A DNA stretch of 64,000 nt from Ohtaekwangia koreensis (lineage in GTDB: Bacteria > Bacteroidota > Bacteroidia > Cytophagales > Cyclobacteriaceae). The number at the start of each line of letters is the position of its first letter. Within the stretch, counting starts at the first letter, position 1. The position numbers and the translations under genes were made by a program. The DNA is taken from the NCBI RefSeq assembly GCF_900167975.1, contig NZ_FUZU01000001.1, forward strand, positions 1,522,580-1,586,579. Reading direction: 5' to 3'. Shown here one piece after another: positions 16,290-25,518 of this stretch. The notes under the pieces are model-generated. The model did not search any database. It saw only the letters and a program-made list of their open reading frames with translations, and was not told the DNA's origin.

Positions 16290-16806
16290 AGTGCGATGTT
16301 GTCTTCTGCTCTCACTCCTGATTTTTTCTTGTTCCGAAGAAAAAATAATCCCTCAAGAAGAAAATTTACCTATTAAAGTTAGTGCTGAAGAAAGAAGAAA
16401 TAGCTCTGTTGCTGTACCTCAATTCGAAAATTCAAGCTTTGAGGGTAATACTATTCAGCCATGGATCGAATTTACTGACTTAGGTTATCCAACTTCACCT
16501 TTCGTAGTTGATAACGGAAGTGTCCAAAGTACCGATGTATCCCCTTTGCTGATGCAGTCTAATTTCCCTTCTGGTTACTATAGAATAGGAGTGAATGCAA
16601 AGGCTGATAGTACTGCTATAGTTCTTTATCTTAAAAAGGGCAAGCGACAACTAATAGAGTTGGATAGATATGTCTTTCAAGACTCCTCGAATATAGCCTA
16701 TGAGTTTTTCCTTACTGATTCAGTAAACAGTATAGGTTTTCAAGCACATGGAAAAGCCACCGTGTACGATGTTAAAGTATACCAGTATCAACCCTTTAAC
16801 AAGTAA
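16270..16806 (+). CDS. Prophage-encoded lipoprotein, unknown function
   Basis: A 178-residue protein with a lipoprotein signal: basic start, hydrophobic LLLSLLIF and lipobox FSC at about residue 21, then a Glu-rich linker. Asp/Glu right after the Cys region are compatible with surface export in Bacteroidota. The mature part has a beta-rich region FENSSFEGNTIQPWIEFTDL resembling carbohydrate-binding modules of the jelly-roll type. It sits at the left end on the opposite strand to the tail genes, the place for lysogenic-conversion genes. The frame is open from 16246, but the ATG at 16270, inside an integrase arm-site candidate, gives a proper signal peptide. Confidence 0.65.
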   Translation: MTTLYDKVRCCLLLSLLIFSCSEEKIIPQEENLPIKVSAEERRNSSVAVPQFENSSFEGNTIQPWIEFTDLGYPTSPFVVDNGSVQSTDVSPLLMQSNFPSGYYRIGVNAKADSTAIVLYLKKGKRQLIELDRYVFQDSSNIAYEFFLTDSVNSIGFQAHGKATVYDVKVYQYQPFNK

Positions 16807-16811
16807 GACTT

Positions 16812-16943
16812 ATGAAAAAGTGGTGGAAAAACATGGAATATGAACAGAGAGCAACTGTAGTTATTGGTGCTCTAGGTATAATTATATCACTAGGATATAT
16901 TATTTACCTGTTGGTCGTGGCTAATCCTTATATATCATCCTGA
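16812..16943 (+). CDS. Small membrane protein (43 aa), prophage
   Basis: ATG at 16812, 5 bases after the lipoprotein stop, opens a 43-residue frame: KKWWKNMEYEQRATV, then a membrane helix VIGALGIIISLGYIIYLLVV, then a short tail. The tight spacing points to co-translation with the lipoprotein. A hairpin (TATATCATCC / GGATGATATA) begins over the stop codon. No family recognised; a partner of the lipoprotein or a small regulatory membrane peptide is possible. Confidence 0.55.
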   Translation: MKKWWKNMEYEQRATVVIGALGIIISLGYIIYLLVVANPYISS

Positions 16944-16966
16944 TGATTGCGTGAGGGATGATATAT
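16930..16966 (+). terminator. Hairpin behind the small membrane-protein gene
   Basis: Perfect 11-bp stem ATATATCATCC / GGATGATATAT, loop 15 bases, overlapping the stop codon region. No clean T-run follows, so termination is uncertain. Confidence 0.4.
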
Positions 16967-17041
16967 CTAAAACGATGATATATCTTTGGATATAGAGGAG
17001 AAAAACCGTTGTGTCGATTCGCTTAGTTGAATGTAAAGCCC

Positions 17042-17106
17042 ATGGGTGGTCGAAAGGCTACCCATTTTTTATAGCAAAAAAAGCCAGTAAAAACCGGCTT
17101 TTTAAA
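17042..17106 (+). terminator. Two tandem intrinsic terminators
   Basis: First: ATGGGT / ACCCAT with TTTTTT at 17042-17070. Second: AAAAAGCC / GGCTTTTT with a 9-base loop at 17076-17106, T-runs on both strands. They isolate the lipoprotein unit from the next small gene. Confidence 0.7.
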
Positions 17107-17161
17107 TGAACTTTTTAAATACAAGATTCGTTGTTACTCTTGACCCTTAAATGTCTATGGA

Positions 17162-17216
17162 CGGGAATACTGAAAAAGGGTGGATATGTTCGAAGCATAT
17201 CCTTTAAAATTTCCCG
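17162..17216 (+). promoter_or_regulatory. Nested structured leader upstream of a small gene
   Basis: Outer stem CGGGAA (17162-17167) / TTCCCG (17211-17216) encloses an inner perfect hairpin GGATATG (17182-17188) / CATATCC (17196-17202). The structure ends 5 bases before the ATG at 17222, so it could control translation. Confidence 0.45.
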
Positions 17217-17221
17217 CAGCC

Positions 17222-17353
17222 ATGACGTTTAAACAATTTAGAACTATGTCTAAATATCGTTCCGCAAAAACCGGAGAGTATGTTAAGCCCGGTTATGCAA
17301 AAACTCATCCTGCCACTACGGTGAAGGAGAGTGACAAAAAGCCGAAGAAGTAA
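17222..17353 (+). CDS. Small basic protein with an RSAKTGEYV-type motif (43 aa)
   Basis: A 43-residue protein (35 from the inner ATG at 17246). The core YRSAKTGEYVKPGYAKTHP followed by TTVKES matches a widespread family of very short phage and plasmid proteins with the pattern RSAKTG-x-[FY]-V...A...P-x-TTV; these are of unknown function and sometimes mislabelled as transporters. The Lys-rich C-terminus suggests nucleic-acid or membrane-phosphate contact, which is an inference. It has a structured leader and a strong terminator of its own, so it is an independent cargo unit. Confidence 0.65.
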   Translation: MTFKQFRTMSKYRSAKTGEYVKPGYAKTHPATTVKESDKKPKK

Positions 17354-17368
17354 GTACTTCTGATCTGG

Positions 17369-17399
17369 AAAGGGGGGCGTCTCCCCCTTTTCTTTTTTT
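17369..17399 (+). terminator. Strong intrinsic terminator
   Basis: AAAGGGGG / CCCCCTTTT with a 6-base loop and a T-rich tail, ending the plus-strand cargo before the convergent tailspike gene. Confidence 0.9.
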
Positions 17400-17491
17400 A
17401 TACATTAATAACCATTGGTTATTTTTTGTTTCGGGGTAGCAAAGGTACGAAAATATTTTTGACAGTAAGAATACTAAGTTTAGAAATTTCG

Positions 17492-19420
17492 CTAGTTGAT
17501 AGATTCCGTACCAAATGCTTCTATTCCTATTTTATTCCCTGTTTTCGCTATTGGCTTAACACTTGCAATTTTCTTATTTAAATTACTTTCATCAATCAAA
17601 GCATAACTTTTAAATTCAGAACCGTATGCTTCAGGAATTTTAACTCTTGTAACGTCATCAGTTTGATACCATTGGATTTGTGTCTTAGTCACATCAGGCT
17701 CGTTTATACTTTCGTGGCCTCCAATTCTTGAACTATGGCCGGGATGCCATTTACCTCTTATTGGTATGTATTGATCGTTAATGTCAGTAAACATCTGAGA
17801 TAATAAATTATTCACATCAATATAGGCACTTAGGTCAACACCTTCTGTTGCTGGTACTATTGAATCATTATTAAAATCACAGGTACTTGAACCTGTACTA
17901 TATGATACGCCTAAACCAGCAACAGTACTACTCACATAGTTATTAATAATTATTGTTTGACTTGCACCAGCAGGTTCGTTATATCGAAGTTGACCTTCAA
18001 TTGCAGCACCTCCATAATAAACAGCGTTATTGATATAAGTTAATCCAGATAACGGAACTATACCTGTAGTTTCATCATTAGCATCTAAAATATAAACCGA
18101 GTCTTGAGCACTAACAAATGTATTGTTGAATACATATACAAATGCATAAGGATCATTATGTAAATAAACTCCTGATGGTGAACTGTAATCTGGATTATCT
18201 GTTCTTCTTATGAATAAAGCATTTTGTGCTAATGGACAATACACAAAGTTGTTATATACATAACTGTCCTTATTGGCAAGCAATTGTACACCACCTTTTG
18301 TTACCGTGTTGATAATTACATTCCCGAAAAAATGACCAGCAAAACCACCATTCATTACCATTTCAAAATTTTGGCTTGAGGTGTTGCCAGTAGCATTATT
18401 AATTGAAACATTATAGTATACTTCCGTGTCCTCATCACAAGATGATACCTGTATACCATCCCATTTACATTCTCTTGCCTCGTTAGCAAAAACTTTCAAA
18501 CGTTTCATCACATGATGATAATCACCACCATTAAAAGTTGAATCCCAATCATATTTGAAATAACCTTCGTAAAAACCTTCGTTACCGGACTTCTGTACTA
18601 AGCAATCATATACCCAACAATCATCAAATCCACCTGTGATACGATTGACAGTATCAAGTTTCATTTTAATACCGGTACTCTTAGCGTGATATACTTCAAT
18701 ACCAAAAATTCTTACATCGTTACAAGCATTTGCAGCACCATTAAATTGTTGTGCACTAAATCCACCGTTGATTAATTTTATACTTCTAACTCCGTTAGAA
18801 TCTTTCTTACCATAAAACCAAACGTGATTACAATTATCACCAATCTGCATTACATCGTCTTCGGTTGTATTACTCTTAGTGATTGTTCTCTGTGTAGTGT
18901 TATTTGTGGTTATAATAATAGGATTACCAGCAGCACCGTTGAAATTATTCCATCTGATACGTTCAGAAGATATATTACCCGCAATATGTATAATGTCACC
19001 GGGTGCAAAATATTGTCCATCAATCCTATGTTCAAGGGCTGCTGCTGTTACTATAGTATGACCGTTGTATTGCGGTGCACTTGATAAATCACTTAATGTC
19101 CAAACAGCAGTTGAAGTATTTGGTACTATAACCACCCTTCTTCTCTTGTAAAAGACAGTACGGTGTATACCAAAATCAATAGTTAATTTTACATCTATAC
19201 CCTTAGTGCCATGTGCAAATGAGAATGATACTAAAGGGTCTTTATCTGTACTAGTAGTAATGACCTCTTTAGTTTCAGAGTTTATAAACTCCCAACTAAC
19301 AGCACGGTATTTTGTTAATAAGTAATTAAGACGGAACTGTATATTATTACCTGCTTCATAAGTTATCTTATTTTCACCATCGATTGTGAACCCTTTGTTA
19401 TATAGATATGTTGTTGCCAA
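17492..19420 (-). CDS. Tailspike-like protein with right-handed beta-helix
   Basis: A 642-residue protein. Residues 1-110 form an Ig/PKD-like beta domain (VSWEFINSETKEVITTSTDK). Residues 130-470 carry a right-handed parallel beta-helix pattern with repeated short strands and turns (NHVWFYGK, NDVRIFGIEVYHAKSTG, TEVYYNVSINNATGNTSS, GHFFGNVIINTVTKGG). This fold is used by phage tailspikes that bind or cut surface polysaccharide. It is the last gene of the minus-strand tail module, the usual place for the receptor-binding protein. No catalytic residues can be assigned by eye; lyase versus hydrolase versus binding-only is open. Confidence 0.75.
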   Translation of the reverse strand: MATTYLYNKGFTIDGENKITYEAGNNIQFRLNYLLTKYRAVSWEFINSETKEVITTSTDKDPLVSFSFAHGTKGIDVKLTIDFGIHRTVFYKRRRVVIVPNTSTAVWTLSDLSSAPQYNGHTIVTAAALEHRIDGQYFAPGDIIHIAGNISSERIRWNNFNGAAGNPIIITTNNTTQRTITKSNTTEDDVMQIGDNCNHVWFYGKKDSNGVRSIKLINGGFSAQQFNGAANACNDVRIFGIEVYHAKSTGIKMKLDTVNRITGGFDDCWVYDCLVQKSGNEGFYEGYFKYDWDSTFNGGDYHHVMKRLKVFANEARECKWDGIQVSSCDEDTEVYYNVSINNATGNTSSQNFEMVMNGGFAGHFFGNVIINTVTKGGVQLLANKDSYVYNNFVYCPLAQNALFIRRTDNPDYSSPSGVYLHNDPYAFVYVFNNTFVSAQDSVYILDANDETTGIVPLSGLTYINNAVYYGGAAIEGQLRYNEPAGASQTIIINNYVSSTVAGLGVSYSTGSSTCDFNNDSIVPATEGVDLSAYIDVNNLLSQMFTDINDQYIPIRGKWHPGHSSRIGGHESINEPDVTKTQIQWYQTDDVTRVKIPEAYGSEFKSYALIDESNLNKKIASVKPIAKTGNKIGIEAFGTESIN

Positions 19421-19448
19421 ATCATAATTAAATTATTATAAGGTTATT

Positions 19449-20441
19449 TTAAGGAAGTTCAAGCCACGTTAATTCCATGCAATTTATTGGTGATAAACCA
19501 GTACCATCAATTATACGTACAGTAAGATTACCGTTAGTTGGATATTTTGCCGACCATTCCAAAGCAGTTGAAGTATTATTTCTACAGTCAGCAATTTCTT
19601 TTTGCTCACCATCAAAAGTCATAATTGCGTGATTAACACCAGAATTAGTTGTACCAGCGTGGATACGACTATTGTATTGTGTGTTATCAGTTAAGCCAGT
19701 AAGAGAGAAGCCACGTGTACCAGTACTAAACCAAAGTTGACGCATAGCAGCATCAGGAAATATACCAGTATTGTTATTTGTAGTTACTCCCAAAGTATTA
19801 TCACTCATAGCTAGATCAATCACAAGTCCAATTGAAGTTGTTACATTATCACTACGCTTTAATGATAATAATTTATAAGTCTGATCAGGATTATCTGTAT
19901 AGGCGTGATTCCAAGTATCAGTAAAGCCAGTAACTAAAGGTGATGTTGAACTACCAAATGATATATACATCTTTCTTTCAACTAACGATACTGTTACTGT
20001 GCTTTCACTATAATTAGTACTTGAAGTAAGCCCGCTTGTCCCACCAATTGTTACCGGTATTACTTCATACTTAATATGTTTATTTTCTTCATCTTCAGTT
20101 AAAGTAATATTAGCACTAGTTCCGATTAACGTTTCATTAGTACCATCAATATCATCAGCAGAATACCATTTATGTAAAGAATTGCCTTCAGCAGCACCAT
20201 TTATTTGACTATATGTATGGGAACCAATTAATATTTGATCAACTGCCAAAACACCGCTATATGAAGGAATTGAAATAGGTAAAGGTGCATCTTCGAGGTC
20301 GCCATCGAAATCATAATAATCCCAACTAACTGAATATGTATTGCCACTACTTGACAATACTATATTATTCGCTACTGGCTTTTTGTTTAAATTGGTAGCG
20401 TTTAGAAAATTTCTTGATGATTGAATTACACCTATATTCAT
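19449..20441 (-). CDS. Tail fibre/appendage protein with Ig-like region
   Basis: A 330-residue protein with an N-terminal Ig-like part (SYSVSWDYYDFDGDLEDAP, the domain seen in surface-binding phage proteins) and a C-terminal beta-rich domain from about residue 150 (KMYISFGSSTSPLVTGFTDT). Its ATG at 20441 overlaps the stop of the upstream fibre gene as TAATG, showing translational coupling. The position between fibre and tailspike points to a virion appendage involved in receptor contact. No specific family can be named. Confidence 0.65.
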   Translation of the reverse strand: MNIGVIQSSRNFLNATNLNKKPVANNIVLSSSGNTYSVSWDYYDFDGDLEDAPLPISIPSYSGVLAVDQILIGSHTYSQINGAAEGNSLHKWYSADDIDGTNETLIGTSANITLTEDEENKHIKYEVIPVTIGGTSGLTSSTNYSESTVTVSLVERKMYISFGSSTSPLVTGFTDTWNHAYTDNPDQTYKLLSLKRSDNVTTSIGLVIDLAMSDNTLGVTTNNNTGIFPDAAMRQLWFSTGTRGFSLTGLTDNTQYNSRIHAGTTNSGVNHAIMTFDGEQKEIADCRNNTSTALEWSAKYPTNGNLTVRIIDGTGLSPINCMELTWLELP

Positions 20442-22558
20442 TATGATACTATTGCTCTATCTGTTACACGTCTCCAATTACTTCCATCGCTGAAGGCAAT
20501 TACTGCACCTCCTGATTCATCAGATACATATATCATCTGTCCGGCTGTTGCTGCACTTGGTAATGTACCAACAGTAAATGATACAGTACTTGCATTTCCA
20601 AATCCCAACACTCCACCAACTCTACGTAATGATTGTCCATCTGTAGTTGCTGCGATTTCACCCAATACACCTGCAGAGTTTGCTGATCTACCAATTATAC
20701 GTGTACCGCCAGCAGAGTTTGCAAGTTTTGCAATTGTAACTGCACTATTATTTATCGCTGTTGTTGTTACTGCATTAGCTGCGATATTATTACTTGTGAT
20801 TTTTGAATATATATGTGTAGTTGCACCACTATTCATCATTAATACTGTATCACCAGTACCAGCAGCTATTCGTTGTAAAAGACCTAAAGAATTTCTACTA
20901 TATATATCGTTAGTGGCATCACTACCTAAATTCAATTGTGTATTACCTGATTGGTCAATTGAAAATATTGTACCTGAATTATTTACGCTGAATACACCTC
21001 CGTTAGGTTCATCTAAATTGATTGAAGTACCAGCAGCAGATTGAGATAAGAAGTTATTAGTTGTTGAGTTATAAATATTAAAGTCTGTAACAATATTAAA
21101 TTCAACCGAATTGCTATTTGTTTTTATTTGATTTCCAGCTTGTAGAAAAGTATTTGATGCTCCTGTGATTTGGACAGTATCCCCAACTATAGTTATGCCT
21201 GTGTTCGATGTTAATGAAACTGATGCATCAGTCATTTGAAGTGATCCTCCATTCATACTGTATATAGTAGCAGGTAAATTAAAGTTGCCAATATTTATAC
21301 CACTAACATCAATTACAATACTATTACTATAACCGTCTGATATACTGATGCCACTGTATGCATTAATATTGATAAAGCGCCCATTATTAAGTGAAAAATC
21401 ATAATTGCTATTACAATCAATTAAAGTATTACCTGTTAATGTTCCACCTAATCTAACATTAGAACCAACTTTTGTTAATCCATTATTGGCAGTTAAAGAC
21501 GAAGTACCTCCTGTTGATTGAGCACCAAGGGCACCAAACCCATACCATTCAGAATCACCTATATATTGCCAAGTAGATGCACAATTTTCAACTTCAATTG
21601 AATAATTATTTCCAATTGAATTTAAGCTAGATGTACCAGTAGCTATATGTGTTACAATACCAGCACCAGCGGTACGAATAGATGTAAATGTTAATCCACT
21701 ATCAACAGTATCTGGAATATATACTGATGTAGTACCTGTATTAGTAAAATATATACTGGTATTCTTGTGTTGATTACTTATTGTGAATTGATTACTATTT
21801 GTGATAATATAGTTTGTGAAACCAGTAACGAAGCCAACATCAGGTATTGATCTTGGGACAAAATTTGAAGCATAATTTTGATTGTATTTTGCACCTTGAA
21901 ATCCAGCACCACCACTAATGATAGTATTACCAGTAGTATAAATATTCAGCGAGTTGCCTGATACATTTGTATTTAGCGCGTTAATATTTACTAAAGGCGT
22001 GTTGATATTAAAACTAGTATCTGCATTTAATTCCGTGTTCGCATCAACAATAAAACTTGATGGAAAATCAGTAGTACCTAAAGTTATACTTTCTTTTGCC
22101 TGTACACTTAACGAATTATCTGTTGTAGTAATAACACTTTCTTGCGTTGTTCCACCAGCTATTGAAAGTTGATCCGCTGCAATATCAAAAATATTAAGTC
22201 CAAACATGACAAACTGATTACCATCACCGTCAATAGTTGTATTGCCAGTTAATGTACCACCTAGTACTATATTATCACCGACTTTCGTAAGTCCGTTGGC
22301 TGCATTAATGTTACTTGAAGTACCACCGCTTGAAGAAATCACGATAGTGTTGTCAGTACTAGTTATATCTATATTGCTACCTGCTACTAATGTTTTGAAA
22401 AGTGCTGTGTGTCCGGTTTTGCCCGAGTATATACCAACACCACTCCCTATATTTTGAATATTCCAAATGCTTTGACCAGCACTTGCTGTTGCTGTGTCTC
22501 CTGAATTTATTATTTCAATTGAATATCTTTCATAGCATCCATTATCTTGTATAATCAT
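20441..22558 (-). CDS. Long tail fibre protein with internal repeats
   Basis: A 705-residue beta-rich, Asn/Thr/Ser/Gly-rich fibre. It contains repeated blocks such as NGLTKVGDNIVLGGTLTGNT (near residue 88) and NGLTKVGSNVRLGGTLTGNT (near residue 360), and a third related block near residue 445. The C-terminal 50 residues (LPSAATAGQMIYVSDESGGA, then FSDGSNWRRVTDR) match a widely shared phage fibre tip/knob module. It overlaps the upstream gene by 17 bases and the downstream gene by one base. Function: trimeric fibre that probably positions the receptor-binding proteins. Confidence 0.75.
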   Translation of the reverse strand: MIIQDNGCYERYSIEIINSGDTATASAGQSIWNIQNIGSGVGIYSGKTGHTALFKTLVAGSNIDITSTDNTIVISSSGGTSSNINAANGLTKVGDNIVLGGTLTGNTTIDGDGNQFVMFGLNIFDIAADQLSIAGGTTQESVITTTDNSLSVQAKESITLGTTDFPSSFIVDANTELNADTSFNINTPLVNINALNTNVSGNSLNIYTTGNTIISGGAGFQGAKYNQNYASNFVPRSIPDVGFVTGFTNYIITNSNQFTISNQHKNTSIYFTNTGTTSVYIPDTVDSGLTFTSIRTAGAGIVTHIATGTSSLNSIGNNYSIEVENCASTWQYIGDSEWYGFGALGAQSTGGTSSLTANNGLTKVGSNVRLGGTLTGNTLIDCNSNYDFSLNNGRFININAYSGISISDGYSNSIVIDVSGINIGNFNLPATIYSMNGGSLQMTDASVSLTSNTGITIVGDTVQITGASNTFLQAGNQIKTNSNSVEFNIVTDFNIYNSTTNNFLSQSAAGTSINLDEPNGGVFSVNNSGTIFSIDQSGNTQLNLGSDATNDIYSRNSLGLLQRIAAGTGDTVLMMNSGATTHIYSKITSNNIAANAVTTTAINNSAVTIAKLANSAGGTRIIGRSANSAGVLGEIAATTDGQSLRRVGGVLGFGNASTVSFTVGTLPSAATAGQMIYVSDESGGAVIAFSDGSNWRRVTDRAIVS

Positions 22559-22898
22559 CGTCTATTATCAATTTGCCGCTTACAACGGTCTCAATAAAGT
22601 TATCGTTTGACAATTCTATATCGTAATAGTATTGTCCTGTCGGCACATCATCAGTAATGCCGTTGATTATTATTTGTCCAGCATTAAGATAAGATATATC
22701 TATAGTGCCACCGCTTGAACTGTATGTCAGTACCGGACTGCTATACTCGTTTTCTCTTGCTTGCATTTTTGCAATTGTGTATGATGATAAGTCAACTGCT
22801 TCATCATTATACTTAACGATAAAATTTAAATAGAAAGTATCGCCTCTCTTGATCGACAAAGGCAAGTCAGCACATTTTGATATGTTATAGTTTTGCAT
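22542..22898 (-). CDS. Baseplate/upper fibre attachment protein (BppU-N-like)
   Basis: A 118-residue beta-sandwich protein: LPLSIKRGDTFYLNFIVKYN, DLSSYTIAKMQARENEYSS, then GQIIINGITDDVPTGQYYYD and a VSGKLIIDDD end. This resembles the N-terminal module of phage upper-baseplate proteins that anchors fibres to the tail tip. It overlaps the genes on both sides, placing it firmly in the tail operon. Assignment is by pattern and context. Confidence 0.55.
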   Translation of the reverse strand: MQNYNISKCADLPLSIKRGDTFYLNFIVKYNDEAVDLSSYTIAKMQARENEYSSPVLTYSSSGGTIDISYLNAGQIIINGITDDVPTGQYYYDIELSNDNFIETVVSGKLIIDDDYTR

Positions 22899-23181
22899 TC
22901 TTCTTTGCTTTTTCTTGCTTCAAGTTATTTTCAATTGCTGTTAGTCGGTCATCCATTTGCTGAATATATGACAGTAAGACAACGGTTAATTGTTCGTAAT
23001 CAATTACGAGAATGCCGTTGCTTCCAGTACTAACCAATAGCGGTTCAACTTTTTGAACTTCTTGTGCAATTAGTCCTATCTCTCTTTTGTTTGCGTTTTT
23101 TAAACTATAAACAAGAGGTATCAATTTATTTATTCTATCGATTTTATAATTTTGTATTTTTTCAATTAGTCTGTTATCCAT
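22885..23181 (-). CDS. Stand-alone S74/endosialidase-type intramolecular chaperone-like domain
   Basis: A 98-residue protein starting at the ATG at 23181. The frame is open 9 codons upstream, but that part contains the phage intergenic motif (23185-23195) and ends 3 bases before this ATG. The sequence EIGLIAQEVQKVEPLLVSTG and the coiled-coil end (IQQMDDRLTAIENNLKQEK) match the C-terminal chaperone of tail spikes and fibres (peptidase S74), which folds trimeric beta-helices. Here it is a separate gene instead of a fibre C-terminus, possibly acting in trans on the fibre or tailspike proteins encoded next to it. Confidence 0.7.
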   Translation of the reverse strand: MDNRLIEKIQNYKIDRINKLIPLVYSLKNANKREIGLIAQEVQKVEPLLVSTGSNGILVIDYEQLTVVLLSYIQQMDDRLTAIENNLKQEKAKKNAKL

Positions 23182-23211
23182 GCCTATAAATACTTTTTTA
23201 AGTTTCAATTA

Positions 23212-25515
23212 TTAGCCAACCTCACCATCAACCGAGAGTAAAGTTTTTTGTGTAAAATTCAACGTGAAATCATCGGTAAGTAATTCGATTAGTTGAATCG
23301 ACAAGTCTTTCATTTGGATATTATAAGTATATCCAGAAATCATATAGTTTTTACCATCGAATTCAATTACACTATTGAAATTGATTTCAGTACCCGCCTT
23401 TAAAGTTATTTTCAAATAGTTTTTAAAGAACCTTGAGAACTTCAATTTTTCGTATGCGTATAGATGTTGATGTGATTCATTCAGGACACTACTGTCGTTG
23501 TTACTCCATGTTGTGGTTAGTCCAGTTGGATTATATTTCAAATTACCCACGTCATTTTGTTGAATACCTTGTGAAAAATATAGCTCTTTGTCAACTTCTT
23601 GGATTCCAAATTGTTGACCCGCTGCAATAGCGTTATAATATTTATCATACGTGATGGTCTGCGGATATTCTTGGACTGCCGTTATATTATCCCAATAGAT
23701 TTCAGCACTATTCCAGCCATTATTTTCTAAGGTAATAAGCAACGCTAATGTGTAATCGCCTGTAACACTAAACGGGAGACTTGTTGTGAAGGTAAATTGA
23801 CTCTCTGAACTATAGTAATATGGATTTGCAGTTGCCGTACTGCTTGCAATTACTGTTGATCCTGATTTCAACCATGCATATACATATCGTTGACCCTGCC
23901 ATGAGGGTAAATCATGACTATAATTAAATAGATTGAAATCAAATGATACATTTAATGTACTTCCTGTTGAAAGGGCTTCCAAAGTTATTGGATCGCTTTC
24001 AACAATAAATCGACCGTATGAAGGATCGTAACTATAACTCGTATCGACCTTAGTATATAAGGAAGTATTACCTGATGACCATTCAAACAATTCGTATTCG
24101 CCTGTACCGAAAGGTGTATTATTCCATCCAGATATACCAGCAAGGAAATTCCCATTTGGAACAACGCTTTCTCCAACGTTTTTATTAAAGAATGTTAGAT
24201 TTATTTGCTTGATCGGACGAATTTTTGATAACTCATCACTATCGAATTTACTTCTATAACTATCAATATTTATTGTCCTATCTCTATTTTCACGTGTATA
24301 GGACAAATCATTCCAATTGAATGTAGTTAATGGAGTAAATATTTCAAATTTTTGAATTATAGACCACTTATTTTCTACTTGCGATATACGCGCGTTGTAC
24401 GCTTCTAAAATATAGGATAGTGCATCGTAACAATTCAAATAGGTACGTTTCCCGTTTCGTTCATTTTTAACATATCTGTTTTGATTTGCATATACATTTG
24501 AAAATAGGCTATCACTTCCACTTACTGTATTTGTTCGGTAATTAACTTGCGAAAGTATATCTAGTTCAAGTCCTGTTTGCGATAATATAGTCTTTAAAAT
24601 TTCAATTTGTGGAACTGTTGTTTCGCCTGTTGTGCCGGTAATAGCTTCAACAGGGTAGGGAATATCTTTCAATTCCGCTAACCCGTCAGTAGCATTCAGA
24701 TTAATATAGTATGCGGGATTGACAAATTTTCTTGTTAGGTTATCCGGTTGTAGCCAGCCACTCCAATAAAGTATTTCTTCAAATTCTTGGGTTGAAGGCA
24801 CCAATAATTCGCACCTTACTGTACCAGTATTAGTTGAAGTACTTACGTAATCAACAAGAGCATGGACATATATATACGCTGCATTTTGTGTTGTCGCTGT
24901 TAAAGTAACCGTAGCCGTGCTCGCAGTTGTCGGATATGAGGCAACTATACTCTTACTATTAATTATAGTATTCAAGGCAGCATTCATCAAACCAACAGTA
25001 TATGTTACACTCCAAGTATTTGAAAATGATGTTTGGTCGTAAGTAAATTTTACGTCAACGTCAACAGTACTACCAGATGATAATACTAATGGATAGTAAG
25101 CGCGTTTAGTTGGAGTAGGAGACCCTAAGAAAACGGTTATATCACTCTTTATATAGGGTGCATCATCAACCCAATCTTGACCACTACCGTTAAGATCGAA
25201 AGTTGTTAAGTCTATAGACTCTGAAATTACTGTTTGTTGTTGTTGTGTTACTTCGACTTTCCAGTCTCTTATTTCAGATGTGAATAAATCGTCATAATTA
25301 GTACCGTCACTATAGAATGTAAAATTAACTTCACTTCCGTGTACGCTAAGGTCGTCTTCTTTACTACTTGCTCTATATGTAAGAGATAAAGGATTGATAG
25401 GATATTTTTCAATCTCATATACTTGCCCTGAATAGCTGTCTTGTTTAAGATTGATGGTAAATATCTTGTCGTCTAAGTCTCTTATTTTTGAAAAATATTT
25501 TAAACCGTATGCCAT
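23212..25515 (-). CDS. Tail-tip/baseplate protein (tail-associated, Tal-like position)
   Basis: A 767-residue protein directly after the tape measure gene, where the distal-tail and tail-associated proteins of siphoviruses lie. The N-terminal 120 residues form a beta domain (LTYRASSKEDDLSVHGSEVN); residues 300-420 are a mixed region (YDALSYILEAYNARISQVEN); residues 440-620 resemble a carbohydrate-binding jelly roll ending in GWNSAEIYWDNITAV. The C-terminal part (NYLKITLKAGTEINFNSVIE) is typical of Bacteroidota phage tail-tip proteins. It probably forms the tail tip hub with a sugar-binding insert. Confidence 0.6.
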   Translation of the reverse strand: MAYGLKYFSKIRDLDDKIFTINLKQDSYSGQVYEIEKYPINPLSLTYRASSKEDDLSVHGSEVNFTFYSDGTNYDDLFTSEIRDWKVEVTQQQQTVISESIDLTTFDLNGSGQDWVDDAPYIKSDITVFLGSPTPTKRAYYPLVLSSGSTVDVDVKFTYDQTSFSNTWSVTYTVGLMNAALNTIINSKSIVASYPTTASTATVTLTATTQNAAYIYVHALVDYVSTSTNTGTVRCELLVPSTQEFEEILYWSGWLQPDNLTRKFVNPAYYINLNATDGLAELKDIPYPVEAITGTTGETTVPQIEILKTILSQTGLELDILSQVNYRTNTVSGSDSLFSNVYANQNRYVKNERNGKRTYLNCYDALSYILEAYNARISQVENKWSIIQKFEIFTPLTTFNWNDLSYTRENRDRTINIDSYRSKFDSDELSKIRPIKQINLTFFNKNVGESVVPNGNFLAGISGWNNTPFGTGEYELFEWSSGNTSLYTKVDTSYSYDPSYGRFIVESDPITLEALSTGSTLNVSFDFNLFNYSHDLPSWQGQRYVYAWLKSGSTVIASSTATANPYYYSSESQFTFTTSLPFSVTGDYTLALLITLENNGWNSAEIYWDNITAVQEYPQTITYDKYYNAIAAGQQFGIQEVDKELYFSQGIQQNDVGNLKYNPTGLTTTWSNNDSSVLNESHQHLYAYEKLKFSRFFKNYLKITLKAGTEINFNSVIEFDGKNYMISGYTYNIQMKDLSIQLIELLTDDFTLNFTQKTLLSVDGEVG

Positions 25516-25518
25516 ATT

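Noticed and set aside
20421-22457. Plus-strand frames opposite the tail fibre gene
   Set aside because: Low-complexity fibre repeats create open antisense frames; no protein features.
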